From a virus: a DNA stretch of 27,351 bases. Shown here one piece after another: positions 7,861 through 17,651 of the stretch. The position numbers and the translations under genes were made by a program. Location of the stretch: the IMG/VR virus record IMGVR_UViG_3300001683_000055, positions 1 through 27,351 of that record; one strand, 5' to 3'. Position 1 is the first letter of the stretch; each line of letters begins with the position of its first letter. The notes under the pieces are model-generated. The model was not told where the DNA came from. It searched no databases and saw only the letters and a list, made by a program, of their open reading frames with translations.

Positions 7861-8255
7861 TGGCAACAGGATTAACACAATCAGGTGGAAGTAATATAAC
7901 AGGCTTTAGCGCAGCTGTAATGCCCGATAAGGGCTTTCAAAAGAAAGATAAAGCTAAAATTTATCAAACTAAATTTGGTGATGGATATGAACAACGATTA
8001 GCAAACGGTATAAATGCTTTAGACCAAATGTTTACACTAAATTTTAAAACCAGAGCTAAAGCAGAAATTGATGATTTAGTAGCTTTTTTTGTAGGATTAA
8101 ATGGAGTAGATCCTTGTAGATTTACTTATGCAGATAGTAATGCAGGTGGAAGTGAAACTGCTATAAAAGCAACTGCAATAGAATGGACACAAACTTTTGA
8201 TCATGGAGACTTTTATAGTTTATCAGTAACTTTAAATAGAGTTTATGAGCCATGA
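7860..8255 (+). CDS. Minor tail protein M (distal tail, lambda gpM-like)
   Basis: A 131-residue protein placed directly after the tape measure, as in lambda H-M-L. It carries the family signature of a lysine/threonine strand followed by FGDGYEQRLANGIN (about residues 38-51), then a helix with RAKAEIDDLVAFFVGLNG. Aromatic strands follow (CRFTYADS, then WTQTFDHGDFYSLSVTLNRVYEP). These proteins form the hexameric ring between the tube and the tip, equivalent to a distal tail protein. It overlaps the tape measure by one base (TAATG) and the next gene by ATGA (8252-8255). Slightly longer than lambda gpM (109 residues) owing to an N-terminal extension. Confidence 0.87.
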   Translation: MATGLTQSGGSNITGFSAAVMPDKGFQKKDKAKIYQTKFGDGYEQRLANGINALDQMFTLNFKTRAKAEIDDLVAFFVGLNGVDPCRFTYADSNAGGSETAIKATAIEWTQTFDHGDFYSLSVTLNRVYEP

Positions 8256-9952
8256 CAGATGTAACTGATGCTATAATAAAAGACGTACAATCCCTTGCTA
8301 TTTCTTCAGAAATAGTAGAAGTATACGAATTACAAGTAAATCAAGACCCTGACCAATATATCTATTTTTCAGGAACATATTATGATGATACTACTAGTAC
8401 AAAGATCAAATTAAGAGATCAAGAATCTCCTTATGATATACGAGAGTACCATGTAATACCCGCCTCTTTAACAGGATTAGACTTTAAAGCAGGAGGACCC
8501 CTTCCCCAACCTAAACTTAAAATTGCTAATGTTTTAAGAACAAGTGATAATACAAGTTTAGCAGGAGTATTAGGAGATGCAAAATATGAAGATATATTAG
8601 GATTCAAATTTTATAGAAGAAGAACCTTAAAAAAATATTTATATAATGTAGACACCTCTTCGGGAGCCCCAACTGAATTTCCAGCAGATATGTACTATTT
8701 AGATAGAATAGATGCAGAAACCCCTATAGAGGTAACTTTTACACTAGTATCACCTTTTGATCTATCAGGAGTTACTTTACCTCGAAGAACAATTATTGGA
8801 AATATGTGTCCGTGGCAGTATCAAGGAGCAGCAGATGATTTAAATAATTGGGACAAGAGAGGTGGTTGTACTTGGAATACAGAAAGTAAAATATACATTG
8901 AAGGAGTAGAACATAGAACTTTTGTTAATGCAGATGATGAATATGTTGTGCCTTCGACTCTATCTTTCACTGATGATCCTGGTTCAGGAACAAGAGTTAT
9001 AGATACGTACTATCAAACAGATACTAGTGCTATAACAAAAATTAATTGGGGCGGTGGACAGGCAGCTGCAGCTGTAATTTCAGATGGTAATAGGTGGCAG
9101 GCAGCAACAGCGGCAACTACTAATCCTGCAGATAATAGTACAGCTTGGAGAAGATTAAGAACTTTTGCCAACTATACTAAAGCTAATGCTGTTAATGTAT
9201 ATATAGAAAGTAAATACAACTCTTATATACTAGACGGTCAAATAGAAAATATATCAATATCAAATAATGGTAGTGGGTATAGCAGTGTTCCTGCTGTAAC
9301 AATAAGTGCTCCAGCAATCGGAACTACAAACGGAGTTCAAGCCACAGGAACAGCTCTAGTAGAAAATGGAGCAGTTACAGGAATAGTTATTGATGAATCA
9401 GGACATGGGTATGTAGCAGGAGAAACAGTAACAGTAACGATTGCAAGTAATGCTACAGCAACTAATCCAACAGTAGTTACTCGTCTTTGGCAGGCTCGAA
9501 AAGAAAGTCAGACAGGTACTACAAATAGAGTAGATCCTGGATTTAATAGTTATTGGACAAGAGGAGATGTATGTGGTAAAAAAATAACTTCTTGTAAAAT
9601 GAGATATGGATATAATCCTATAGTAACTTTAAGTTATGATGCTCAAAGTGCTAATTTTACAGCTTATACACAATTAACAGGTGGAACTAGTAAAGCAACA
9701 GCAACTATATCTGCAGCTCCATCAGACCAATCTGGTTCTACAGGTACTCTAACTTTAACTAACATAATAGGAACTTTTATAGATAATGAAACAATAACTG
9801 ATGATAATGGTACTCCAGGATCAGCAACAGTTAATGGTTCAGCAGGTGGAGCAGTAAATAGTAAAGGTAAAGCAATTTTAAGAACTTTAGACTCTGGTAT
9901 AGGTCTTCCTCATGGCGGGTTCCCAACAGCACGAAGAATGGGCGGAAAATAA
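8252..9952 (+). CDS. Minor tail protein L with inserted domains (lambda gpL-like, Fe-S cysteines)
   Basis: The first ~215 residues match the gpL layout: a beta-rich N-terminal domain, then NMCPWQYQGAADD and GGCTWN. The last conserved block is DVCGKKITSCKMRYG and GLPHGGFPTARRM at the C-terminus. Four cysteines (C186, C206, C441, C448) correspond to the set that binds a [4Fe-4S] cluster in lambda-type gpL, so a cluster is inferred here too. Lambda gpL is about 232 residues; this one is 566. About 230 extra residues lie between the second and third cysteine, including a repeat-like unit with SNNGSGYSSVPAVTIS and DESGHGYVAGETVTVTIA. About 85 more lie between the fourth cysteine and GGFP. The insertions are serine/threonine/glycine-rich and probably surface-exposed on the tail tip. 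Overlaps M by ATGA and K by TAATG. Confidence 0.87.
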   Translation: MTDVTDAIIKDVQSLAISSEIVEVYELQVNQDPDQYIYFSGTYYDDTTSTKIKLRDQESPYDIREYHVIPASLTGLDFKAGGPLPQPKLKIANVLRTSDNTSLAGVLGDAKYEDILGFKFYRRRTLKKYLYNVDTSSGAPTEFPADMYYLDRIDAETPIEVTFTLVSPFDLSGVTLPRRTIIGNMCPWQYQGAADDLNNWDKRGGCTWNTESKIYIEGVEHRTFVNADDEYVVPSTLSFTDDPGSGTRVIDTYYQTDTSAITKINWGGGQAAAAVISDGNRWQAATAATTNPADNSTAWRRLRTFANYTKANAVNVYIESKYNSYILDGQIENISISNNGSGYSSVPAVTISAPAIGTTNGVQATGTALVENGAVTGIVIDESGHGYVAGETVTVTIASNATATNPTVVTRLWQARKESQTGTTNRVDPGFNSYWTRGDVCGKKITSCKMRYGYNPIVTLSYDAQSANFTAYTQLTGGTSKATATISAAPSDQSGSTGTLTLTNIIGTFIDNETITDDNGTPGSATVNGSAGGAVNSKGKAILRTLDSGIGLPHGGFPTARRMGGK

Positions 9953-10326
9953 TGTTAGAAACACACTTATCAGAAATATTAGAGTATTTAGAAGCAGAGT
10001 ATCCAAAAGAGGGCTGTGGAGTAATTGGTAAAGTAAATGGAAAAACTAAATGGTTTCCTTGTAGAAATCAGTCAGAAGACCCAGAAGAAGAATTTGAGTT
10101 AAATTCAAAAGATTATATGAAAGCAATATTAGCGTCAGATACTATAGAATCAGTAGTACATAGTCACCCTGACTATAGACCTGATCCAAGTGACCATGAT
10201 ATAAGAACATGTAATTTTTTGAATTTACCTTATTATATAATAAGTATACCCAATAAAGAAGTGGTTAAATTAAACCCAGGCGATAGGACAACAAGCGATG
10301 CAGAGAGACGTTTATTTACACGGTGA
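9952..10326 (+). CDS. Tail tip peptidase of JAMM/Mov34 type (N-terminal half of lambda gpK)
   Basis: This 124-residue protein has a complete JAMM zinc-peptidase motif, HSHPDYRPDPSDHD, with metal and catalytic residues H70, H72, S80 and D83. The upstream catalytic glutamate is E20 in PKEGCGVIG. Lambda gpK carries a JAMM domain followed by an NlpC/P60 peptidoglycan hydrolase domain; only the JAMM half is present here and no NlpC/P60 gene follows. The protein may process tail proteins during tip assembly or contribute to cell-wall penetration. Its substrate is not known from sequence. It overlaps L by one base, and the next gene starts 29 nt before its end. Confidence 0.9.
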   Translation: MLETHLSEILEYLEAEYPKEGCGVIGKVNGKTKWFPCRNQSEDPEEEFELNSKDYMKAILASDTIESVVHSHPDYRPDPSDHDIRTCNFLNLPYYIISIPNKEVVKLNPGDRTTSDAERRLFTR

Positions 10327-11002
10327 ATTAGCTAAATTTGGAAATCATTGGAATATGAGTGCTCCAAAGATAGCTGATGCTATAAAACTTATTGATTGTC
10401 AAACTATAGGTTTTAAAAAATATCTAATAGAAGCTGCAGAGGCAGGTTTAGAACTGGCTATGACTGTAGACAATAAAAGAATAGAAGACCCTTTAGAACT
10501 TGCATTAGATAATATAAACGGAGATATGCATATAGCCTTAATGCCCTCAGGCTCAAAGAAAGGTTGGGGTAGAATCATTTTAGGAGCAATTTTATTTGCA
10601 ATAGCAGTTATAGCATCTGGTGGTTGGGCAGCAATAACAGCCGAAGGTGCCAGCATGTCTACGGGAATGACAATGTTAGCATCTATTGGTGTTAATTTAA
10701 TGATGGCAGGAATAACAGAATTAACTATGAAAGCTCCAAAACATAATAAAGACGAAGAAAAGGGGTTATTTAATGGACCAGAAAATACTTTAATACAAGG
10801 AACTCCTGTACCTATAGCTTATGGAAAATTACTTATAGGTGGGAAGCCTATAAGTGTTAATTTTAAACCTTCCGGTGGAATAGGTAGTACTATAACTAGT
10901 GGAGCAGTCATGACAGGATTAGCTCTAGCATACATGGCAAATGACTCTTTAATTGATTGGATCCTAGACTATGATCTTCATCATCAGGAGGATTCAGAAT
11001 AA
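10298..11002 (+). CDS. Tail tip assembly protein I (lambda gpI-like)
   Basis: The 234-residue protein starts with VYLHGELAKFG, the N-terminal signature of the gpI family, followed by a ubiquitin-like region to about residue 85. A small-residue-rich hydrophobic stretch (about 91-143) probably forms one or two membrane-seeking helices. The conserved C-terminal block has LIQGTPVPIAYGKLLIGGKPIS. It sits between K and J as in lambda. gpI is needed to build the tip complex around J, though its final place in the virion is uncertain. The chosen ATG at 10298 lies 29 nt inside the preceding gene and puts the family signature six residues from the start, as usual. It ends on TAATG with J. Confidence 0.83.
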   Translation: MQRDVYLHGELAKFGNHWNMSAPKIADAIKLIDCQTIGFKKYLIEAAEAGLELAMTVDNKRIEDPLELALDNINGDMHIALMPSGSKKGWGRIILGAILFAIAVIASGGWAAITAEGASMSTGMTMLASIGVNLMMAGITELTMKAPKHNKDEEKGLFNGPENTLIQGTPVPIAYGKLLIGGKPISVNFKPSGGIGSTITSGAVMTGLALAYMANDSLIDWILDYDLHHQEDSE

Positions 11003-14000
11003 TGTCTAATGCAGCAGAAATAGTAGCAGCAGCTATAGCAGCAGGAGTCATGGATGATCCTGCAGCGTCAGGATTAGTAGGAATGCGAGGGGGAGAGAAT
11101 CAAGTTGGTGTAGTTTATGATTTAATATCTGAAGGGCCAATAGAAGGTTTATGTGATAGTTATGCTTCTATATATTTTAATGGTACTCCAATTATAGACC
11201 CTGGTAGTGAAGCATATAAAATGGTAAAAACAAGAAAAGGTTTTGGTACTACAACAGCTGGTAGTGCAACTGTAAATACGAGCTCTGATTTTAACTTAAC
11301 AGAAATTGATCTTTCTGATGGAGCGAGATCAGCCTATATTATAGGAGCAGGAACTCATTTAACTGGAAACGGGTCTAGTACTGGAGCAACTACAATAAAA
11401 AGAAGAGGACTAGTAAGTACAAGTACTAACTTTTTTGCTAGTACTGATGCTGATAACTCTGGTAGAGGAATGGGATCTGTCTATGTTAGAATAGACGGAG
11501 CAGGCCCAGATGGACAAAACTATTTTGGAAGGGTGGTGTATTATAAATCCGCTACTGAGGCTATACTATCTCCTGCGCCTGAGACTTCTGTTACGCATGC
11601 AACTATTATAAAAGACCACTTAAGTACTATTCAATCTATAACAGACGATGATACTTTTGTAATGACGGATCCAGCGGTTACTGCTGTAACTAATCATAAG
11701 ATGATAGTAAGCCCTCCAAAATTTAATACTGGAACTAAACTAACTGATGAGGGTTTTAACTTTGAGCATGTAAGTACTTTCTTTAGAACAGGTCGTCAAC
11801 ATCAAGATGCCCCTAGAAGCTTTGCAGGACAAATAGGCACTACTTATGCCAAAGCTTTTGGTGAGGCTATTAAACAAACCACTAATTCTAATCTAAGTAT
11901 AACAGGACAAGATATTATAATAAAAACAGCACTTGCAGATATGGATATCGTAGATCCTGGTGAGATTGATGAAGTAAGAGTAGTGTTTGAGTTCCCTAGT
12001 TTAATAAAAATAAGTAAAGAGTCAGCAAATGAGTATTCTACAAGAGTTGAATTTCAAATTTGGTTTGAGTATTATCAAGGTGGTAAATGGAAAAATAAAG
12101 CAGTCCCTATTTATGGAGTAACTGATGAAGAAATAAAATCAAGAGATTATAGTGGTGAAGATACTTTAGCAGAAAAAATAGACTATGCATTTTCTACTGA
12201 TGCAGCTTATAATGGAAAGTTTAACAATGGTGTAGTATTAGCAAAAACAAAAAATAAATACTTATATGAATTCCCTATTGATGTAGAAAAGTATAAACCT
12301 TTTTCAAACTTTAGAATAAGAATTAAAAGAGTTACTGGGAATGAAGTTTTAGAACATACTAAATATCAAAGTCAACATCAGTCAAGACTTAACGCAATAT
12401 ATGCTAATGTTCATGATAGGCAAAACTATGCACATTCTGCGTATGCAGGAGTATCTTTTAAATCTTCAGAATTTAGTGCAGTTCCAGCAAGGGCATATGA
12501 AATTAAAGGAATGAAAATTCAAGTTCCTACTAATTATGTAACTAGAGATGAAGCAACTGATGGAATAGCTGCTTATACTAGAAATATAAGTTCAGGAGCA
12601 ACTGCAAGTACGTATCAAACATGGGACGGAAATTTTAGAGGAGATATAGCTAATTCTATATGGCGTAGTAATCCTCAACATGTTAATTATCAAAAAGTAT
12701 ATACTAATAATCCTGCATGGTGTTATTATGATATAATGGTAAATAATAGGTATGGATTAGGAGACTTCTTGCAAGCAGAAAATATTGATAAATATCAATT
12801 ATATGCTATAGCAAGATACTGTGATGAGTTAGTTCCTGATGGGGAAGGAGGTTCAGAACCTAGATTTACATGTAACTTATACTTAAAAGAACGGCAAGAT
12901 GCTTATAAAGTTCTTTCCGATATGGCTAGTATATTTAGAAGTATATTACATTGGATGAATAGTCAAGCAGTAGTAGTACAGGAGAGACCAAAAGAGCCTA
13001 TATATACTTTTACAAAATCTAATGTTGTTGATGGTAGTTTCCAGTATCAAAGTTCCTCTCTTCGTATGAGAACTAATCAATGTAATGTAACATGGAACGA
13101 CCCAAAAAGATTTTATAAGCAATATGTAGAAGCTGTTGATGATGTAGATAATATAATCGATACAGGTAGAGTTATACCTAAAAGTATTATAGCTATGGGA
13201 TGTACGTCTCAAGGACAGGCAAACAGGCTTGCAAGATGGACACTACTTACAGAAAAACTGGAACATGAATTAGTAAGTTTTAAAACAGGTATTAATGCTG
13301 CATTTTTAAAACCAGGAGACTTAGTATACGTTCAAGACTCAAATGATTCAGGAGTTTCAGCTAGTGGAAGGGTATCTAATACAGGTACTAGAAGTGCTAC
13401 TGTAATACCTTTAGACAGAACAATTACTTTAGAGGAAGCAAATACTTATGACTTGCATTTAATTTATCCAAAAGGTGGAGCTTATTTAAACGCAGACGGC
13501 CCCCAATATTTAGTTGATGCAAGTACTACAGCTTTTAATCGAGGAGATTTAATTACAACTGCTAAAATACCTTCTAATACTAATACTGCAGTAGCTATTG
13601 ATTCTGAAGAAAAAGCTGCTCAAGTATTAAACTGGGCAGGTACTGCATTACAAACGTATTGGACTCCCTATAGTAGAATAGAAACTCAAACAGTCTCTGC
13701 CCCTGACAATTCTGGTGGTGATGTAAATACTAGTTCTTTAACTACTGCTGCTTTTGCAGGAGGTACTCCAGATGCTGAGGTTATGTGGGCCCTTACTAAT
13801 ACATATGCAAGTAACACCGCAAAAAGTGTTAGACCATTTAGAATTGTTTCTATTAAAGAAGATGAAAAAGCAAATTTTGACATAACTGGTCAATTTTATG
13901 ATTCAACAAAATATGATTCAATAGAAAGAGGCTATGAAGTTTATCAAAGAGAACATGAACCTTTACCTCAAAAAGATCATAGAGTTCCTTATGTTGGAAA

Positions 14001-17000
14001 TGTAAGTGTTAAATTTGAGCCTTGGACTTCTGGGAGTACTGGAAGTGCTCCCGAACAATCAGTTAATTTATATAACGCTGTTTTAACTTGGTCAGCCCCT
14101 ACAAATGTGGCAGATAATAATACCTACACATATTTAAAAGGATATGACGTATTACATAATGCTACAGCTACTGGTGGAAATTCTCAAGTTATAAAAGTAA
14201 CATCTGATACTACTAGTTATACTATTGGGCCTATACAAACAGGAGAATATAGATTTGCTGTAAGAGTTGTATCAACACTTGATCAAGTAGGGCAATGGGT
14301 AGAGATCGGAGAAGCATTTAGAAATACTGAAAAAGCTGTTTCACAAACAGTTATACCAGCAACTACAGGTCTTAATCATGGAGGCTCTATAACCGCTACT
14401 ATTAGTCTAGAAAATACAGATCAAGTGACTTTGGGGTCTGCTAACTATAACGTAACTTCTCCAACAGGAAAAGTTACTACTATTACAAGCGGTACAACTA
14501 CTTATGACTTTGGTACTGCAGGGCTACAAAGTGGAGAAACAGGATACTTTCTTTGGGACGATAGTGCTACTGATTGGAAGATGGTTGAAGAATATAGTGA
14601 CACAACCGTTTTAAATGCAGCAGGATCAGCTTTTTCAGGTGGAGTAAATTATTGGAAAGAAATAGCAACGGGTTCAGCAGGTTTAACGAGAGTTACTGCA
14701 GGGAACGCGGCTTTAGCAACTGTTGCTATTACAGAAACTGTAAATAGTGAATCCTTAACTAAATATGGAAATACTATAAGTGTTGGTACTATAAAAACAA
14801 AACTTAGTAATGATTTTTCTCAAGGAGATTTTATTAAGTTAGGTACTGGAACAGCGGCTTGGTATGGTACAGTGAAATCTGTAAGTAACCCCATTTATTT
14901 TAATCCAGATATTGCTGTAAATACTACAAATAATACTATAAAGATTCCTGGTAATACATTTATTATTAATCAAGCATTATATTATCAAAGAGATGGGAAC
15001 ACTTTAATTGGTGGTTTAACAGATAATACTTTATATTATGTAGTGGATATAGGTCATGCAGATGATACCTTTAAACTTTCTGCTTCATCAGGGGGTTCTG
15101 CTATAAGTTTAACTGGAACTGGTAGTGACGCAAATCAATATTTACAGTCAGCTACAGGAACAATTACAACTACTGAACCAATATTTAAGGCTTTTGATGG
15201 TGGTGGAGCAGATGCGTACATTTACAAACTAGCCTTTGTCCCTGATAGAGAAAACGATTTCTTATACGCAAAAATAATAAATACTAGTGGTTCTTATGCT
15301 ATAACAGTACTTGGAACACAACCTGGATCACAAGGAGCCACAGGAAGTGCAGGAGGCTCTGGACTTCGTGGTGGTAGTATATTTACTTTTGAAGAAATTA
15401 CTAATGTTAATATAAGTGACGCTAATGTTACTAATTGGACAGGTACACTTAATGAAGCTAATGCTGAAGATGTTGCAGGAGCTGTAATAGCAGCGGCTTC
15501 AGATAACTATATTAGAACTAATGACAGAATTACACTTACTGATAATAGTGCAAATAAAGCAGGTACGAGAGTATTTACAGGAACTTCTACAGCAACAGAA
15601 GCAGATGTTGATCATAATGATTTCAGCTCTCTTGTAGTAGAACAGTTTGATGGAAGTGTTATTGTAGATGGTACATTACTTGCTTCTAAAATAAATACTT
15701 CTAGTATAACAATTGCTTCATTTACTAATGATAGTGGATTTACAGATGATACAGCAGCAGACGCAGCTCAGACTGATGCAGATTCAGCTCAATCAACCGC
15801 AGATGGTAAAACAACCGCATCAGCTGCAGCTACAGCAGCTAACTCAGCAACTAAAACAGGGGGTACTGTAGGGGGTTGGACACTTAATAGTACATCTCTT
15901 ACTGGTGGAAGTGGGGTACATATAAAAAGTGGTCAAACAGCTTATAATAGTGGAACAGGTTTTTATCTAGGAAATGATAGCGGTACTCCTAAATTTTCAA
16001 TAGGAAACGCAAGTACTAAAGCACTTACTTGGGACGGAAGTACTATGACTTTAAGAGGTAACTTACAATTAGTAGATGGAACCGTTCCAACAGATGATAC
16101 AACAGCAGATCTTAAAACAACCGCCGCAGCCGCAGCTTCAGCAGCTAACTCACAGGAGAAAACTGGGGGTAAAGTTGGAGGTTTATCACTTGCTTCTGAT
16201 AAAATGTATATTGGAACAGGAACAATAAATAATGCTAATACAGCTTTCTATGTAGATAATACTGGTAAGATGTCTTTAAAAGATAAACTGTATTGGGATG
16301 GTACTACTCTAGCTATAAATGGACAAATAACATCAACATCAGGTACGATAGGTGGATTTACTATGGGCTCTAATGTTTTATATGCAGGAGCTGATGGAAC
16401 TAGGGTTTCTTTATCAACAGCAGACGGTATTCATTTAGGACATAATACATTTGGAAGTGCTCCCTTTAGGGTAACTAGAGCGGGGGCTTTAACAGCAGAA
16501 AGTGTAACTATTACTGGTGGCTCAATTGGAAATAGTGTAACAGTAGGTGGAACAACAGCAACTAATGTAGCAACTTATGCTGGATATGCAAATACGATAA
16601 ACGGATACTACTCTGGTGGTATACTAGACTCTGTCAGAGGGGGAACTGGACTCAATAATTTCTCTGATTCAAGTTATAAAAATAGTTCAATTACTTATGC
16701 TGATATATTAACAGCAAATCCATCTAGTACAGTTGTTTGGACTACAGCTGATGGAGCAAGTTATTCGCCTACTGGACTAACACAAGATATAATTGTAACT
16801 TATGATGGTGGAACAACAACTGCTGCTTGTACTGTAAGATGGACTTATGTAAATGTAACTGATAGTAATGCTGATTATTTAACTAGTGTTGCATTTCAAG
16901 GTTCGTCAACAGGTTTCGCACTTGGAAGCCCTTCTGTAACTTTACAAAGTGGAGTTAAATATGCAACTGTTGTAGTAACCCATAGTGCAAGTTCAGAAAC

Positions 17001-17052
17001 AATAACATTAGGAGCTTTAATATCACAATTAGTAACAGGAGGAGGAAAATAA
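11002..17052 (+). CDS. Central tail tip / host-specificity protein J (lambda gpJ-like)
   Basis: A 2016-residue protein with the gpJ hallmark VGVVYDLISEGPIEGL at about residues 35-50. The J core continues through AYEIKGMKIQVPTNY (about 499-513) and the region NPAWCYYDIMVNNRYGLG (about 570-587) to about residue 900. A fibronectin type III-like domain covers about 1000-1100 (AVLTWSAPTN, TGEYRFAVRVVST). The distal part (about 1110-2016) is beta-rich and low in charge, with a short collagen-like stretch GSQGATGSAGGSGLRGGS (about 1440-1457). Three related blocks follow, starting GGWTL, GGLSL and GGFTM near nt 15871, 16174 and 16348. The N-terminal part should form the trimeric tip hub and the C-terminal part a central fibre contacting the receptor. 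Lambda gpJ has 1132 residues, so the extension is large. It begins on TAATG and abuts the next gene with no gap. Confidence 0.92.
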   Translation: MSNAAEIVAAAIAAGVMDDPAASGLVGMRGGENQVGVVYDLISEGPIEGLCDSYASIYFNGTPIIDPGSEAYKMVKTRKGFGTTTAGSATVNTSSDFNLTEIDLSDGARSAYIIGAGTHLTGNGSSTGATTIKRRGLVSTSTNFFASTDADNSGRGMGSVYVRIDGAGPDGQNYFGRVVYYKSATEAILSPAPETSVTHATIIKDHLSTIQSITDDDTFVMTDPAVTAVTNHKMIVSPPKFNTGTKLTDEGFNFEHVSTFFRTGRQHQDAPRSFAGQIGTTYAKAFGEAIKQTTNSNLSITGQDIIIKTALADMDIVDPGEIDEVRVVFEFPSLIKISKESANEYSTRVEFQIWFEYYQGGKWKNKAVPIYGVTDEEIKSRDYSGEDTLAEKIDYAFSTDAAYNGKFNNGVVLAKTKNKYLYEFPIDVEKYKPFSNFRIRIKRVTGNEVLEHTKYQSQHQSRLNAIYANVHDRQNYAHSAYAGVSFKSSEFSAVPARAYEIKGMKIQVPTNYVTRDEATDGIAAYTRNISSGATASTYQTWDGNFRGDIANSIWRSNPQHVNYQKVYTNNPAWCYYDIMVNNRYGLGDFLQAENIDKYQLYAIARYCDELVPDGEGGSEPRFTCNLYLKERQDAYKVLSDMASIFRSILHWMNSQAVVVQERPKEPIYTFTKSNVVDGSFQYQSSSLRMRTNQCNVTWNDPKRFYKQYVEAVDDVDNIIDTGRVIPKSIIAMGCTSQGQANRLARWTLLTEKLEHELVSFKTGINAAFLKPGDLVYVQDSNDSGVSASGRVSNTGTRSATVIPLDRTITLEEANTYDLHLIYPKGGAYLNADGPQYLVDASTTAFNRGDLITTAKIPSNTNTAVAIDSEEKAAQVLNWAGTALQTYWTPYSRIETQTVSAPDNSGGDVNTSSLTTAAFAGGTPDAEVMWALTNTYASNTAKSVRPFRIVSIKEDEKANFDITGQFYDSTKYDSIERGYEVYQREHEPLPQKDHRVPYVGNVSVKFEPWTSGSTGSAPEQSVNLYNAVLTWSAPTNVADNNTYTYLKGYDVLHNATATGGNSQVIKVTSDTTSYTIGPIQTGEYRFAVRVVSTLDQVGQWVEIGEAFRNTEKAVSQTVIPATTGLNHGGSITATISLENTDQVTLGSANYNVTSPTGKVTTITSGTTTYDFGTAGLQSGETGYFLWDDSATDWKMVEEYSDTTVLNAAGSAFSGGVNYWKEIATGSAGLTRVTAGNAALATVAITETVNSESLTKYGNTISVGTIKTKLSNDFSQGDFIKLGTGTAAWYGTVKSVSNPIYFNPDIAVNTTNNTIKIPGNTFIINQALYYQRDGNTLIGGLTDNTLYYVVDIGHADDTFKLSASSGGSAISLTGTGSDANQYLQSATGTITTTEPIFKAFDGGGADAYIYKLAFVPDRENDFLYAKIINTSGSYAITVLGTQPGSQGATGSAGGSGLRGGSIFTFEEITNVNISDANVTNWTGTLNEANAEDVAGAVIAAASDNYIRTNDRITLTDNSANKAGTRVFTGTSTATEADVDHNDFSSLVVEQFDGSVIVDGTLLASKINTSSITIASFTNDSGFTDDTAADAAQTDADSAQSTADGKTTASAAATAANSATKTGGTVGGWTLNSTSLTGGSGVHIKSGQTAYNSGTGFYLGNDSGTPKFSIGNASTKALTWDGSTMTLRGNLQLVDGTVPTDDTTADLKTTAAAAASAANSQEKTGGKVGGLSLASDKMYIGTGTINNANTAFYVDNTGKMSLKDKLYWDGTTLAINGQITSTSGTIGGFTMGSNVLYAGADGTRVSLSTADGIHLGHNTFGSAPFRVTRAGALTAESVTITGGSIGNSVTVGGTTATNVATYAGYANTINGYYSGGILDSVRGGTGLNNFSDSSYKNSSITYADILTANPSSTVVWTTADGASYSPTGLTQDIIVTYDGGTTTAACTVRWTYVNVTDSNADYLTSVAFQGSSTGFALGSPSVTLQSGVKYATVVVTHSASSETITLGALISQLVTGGGK

Positions 17053-17643
17053 ATGGCAATAATAACAGCAAGTAATGGGTTTAAAATAAGACCTATTGTA
17101 GAAAGTGATGTAACTTTTGTAACAGAATCTTTAAAAGATTTCCCTTTAGGACAAATGTCTTATAGTAAAAGAATAGATGAATTTTCTAATTTTATATATT
17201 GTAGCGAAGGTTTTACTGATGCTAAAGTTGCTAATGGAGATACTGTAGCTGTTACCATGATACTAGAAAAAGCAGATGGTACTGAAGTAGGTTTAAGACA
17301 TTACGTTATCGATAATAAAGTTGCAGAAGTAAGAATGGGTATAATTCACCCAAGTCATAGAGGAAATAAGTATGAAACAGCACAAGGTATGTTAGGGGCT
17401 TATTGGGCTTTTACCCATTTAAGTTGTACTTCAGGCTTTTTTGAACCAGTTGATAATACACAAATCAATGAAGCTATGACTACAGCAAGTAACTATTATA
17501 CTACTGTTTCAAATAATAGAGATTCAAACGCATACGCAGGACCAATAGTTAGTTTAAATAAAGTAACTGTTACTCCTGCACAGTACGAAACACATAGAGC
17601 AGCCCATTCTACATGGAGTTCTATAACTTATACTGTCTCTTAA
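17053..17643 (+). CDS. GNAT-like protein of the tail locus
   Basis: A 196-residue protein with an N-terminal strand-helix GFKIRPIVESDVTFVTESL and a central AEVRMGIIHPSHRGNKYETAQ (about residues 91-111), the order seen in GNAT acyltransferases. The usual R-G-x-G-x-G/A acyl-CoA phosphate loop reads R-G-N-K-Y-E, with the second and third glycines replaced. Activity is therefore doubtful; it could be a structural relative. Residues 150-196 fall outside the usual fold. It starts directly at the stop of J with GGAGG at 17041-17045 (7 nt spacing), so it is translated with the tail operon and is its last gene before a hairpin. Possible roles are modification of a fibre or tip protein, or of a host surface component. 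Fold call is moderate; function is unknown. Confidence 0.6.
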   Translation: MAIITASNGFKIRPIVESDVTFVTESLKDFPLGQMSYSKRIDEFSNFIYCSEGFTDAKVANGDTVAVTMILEKADGTEVGLRHYVIDNKVAEVRMGIIHPSHRGNKYETAQGMLGAYWAFTHLSCTSGFFEPVDNTQINEAMTTASNYYTTVSNNRDSNAYAGPIVSLNKVTVTPAQYETHRAAHSTWSSITYTVS

Positions 17644-17651
17644 TAATAGGC

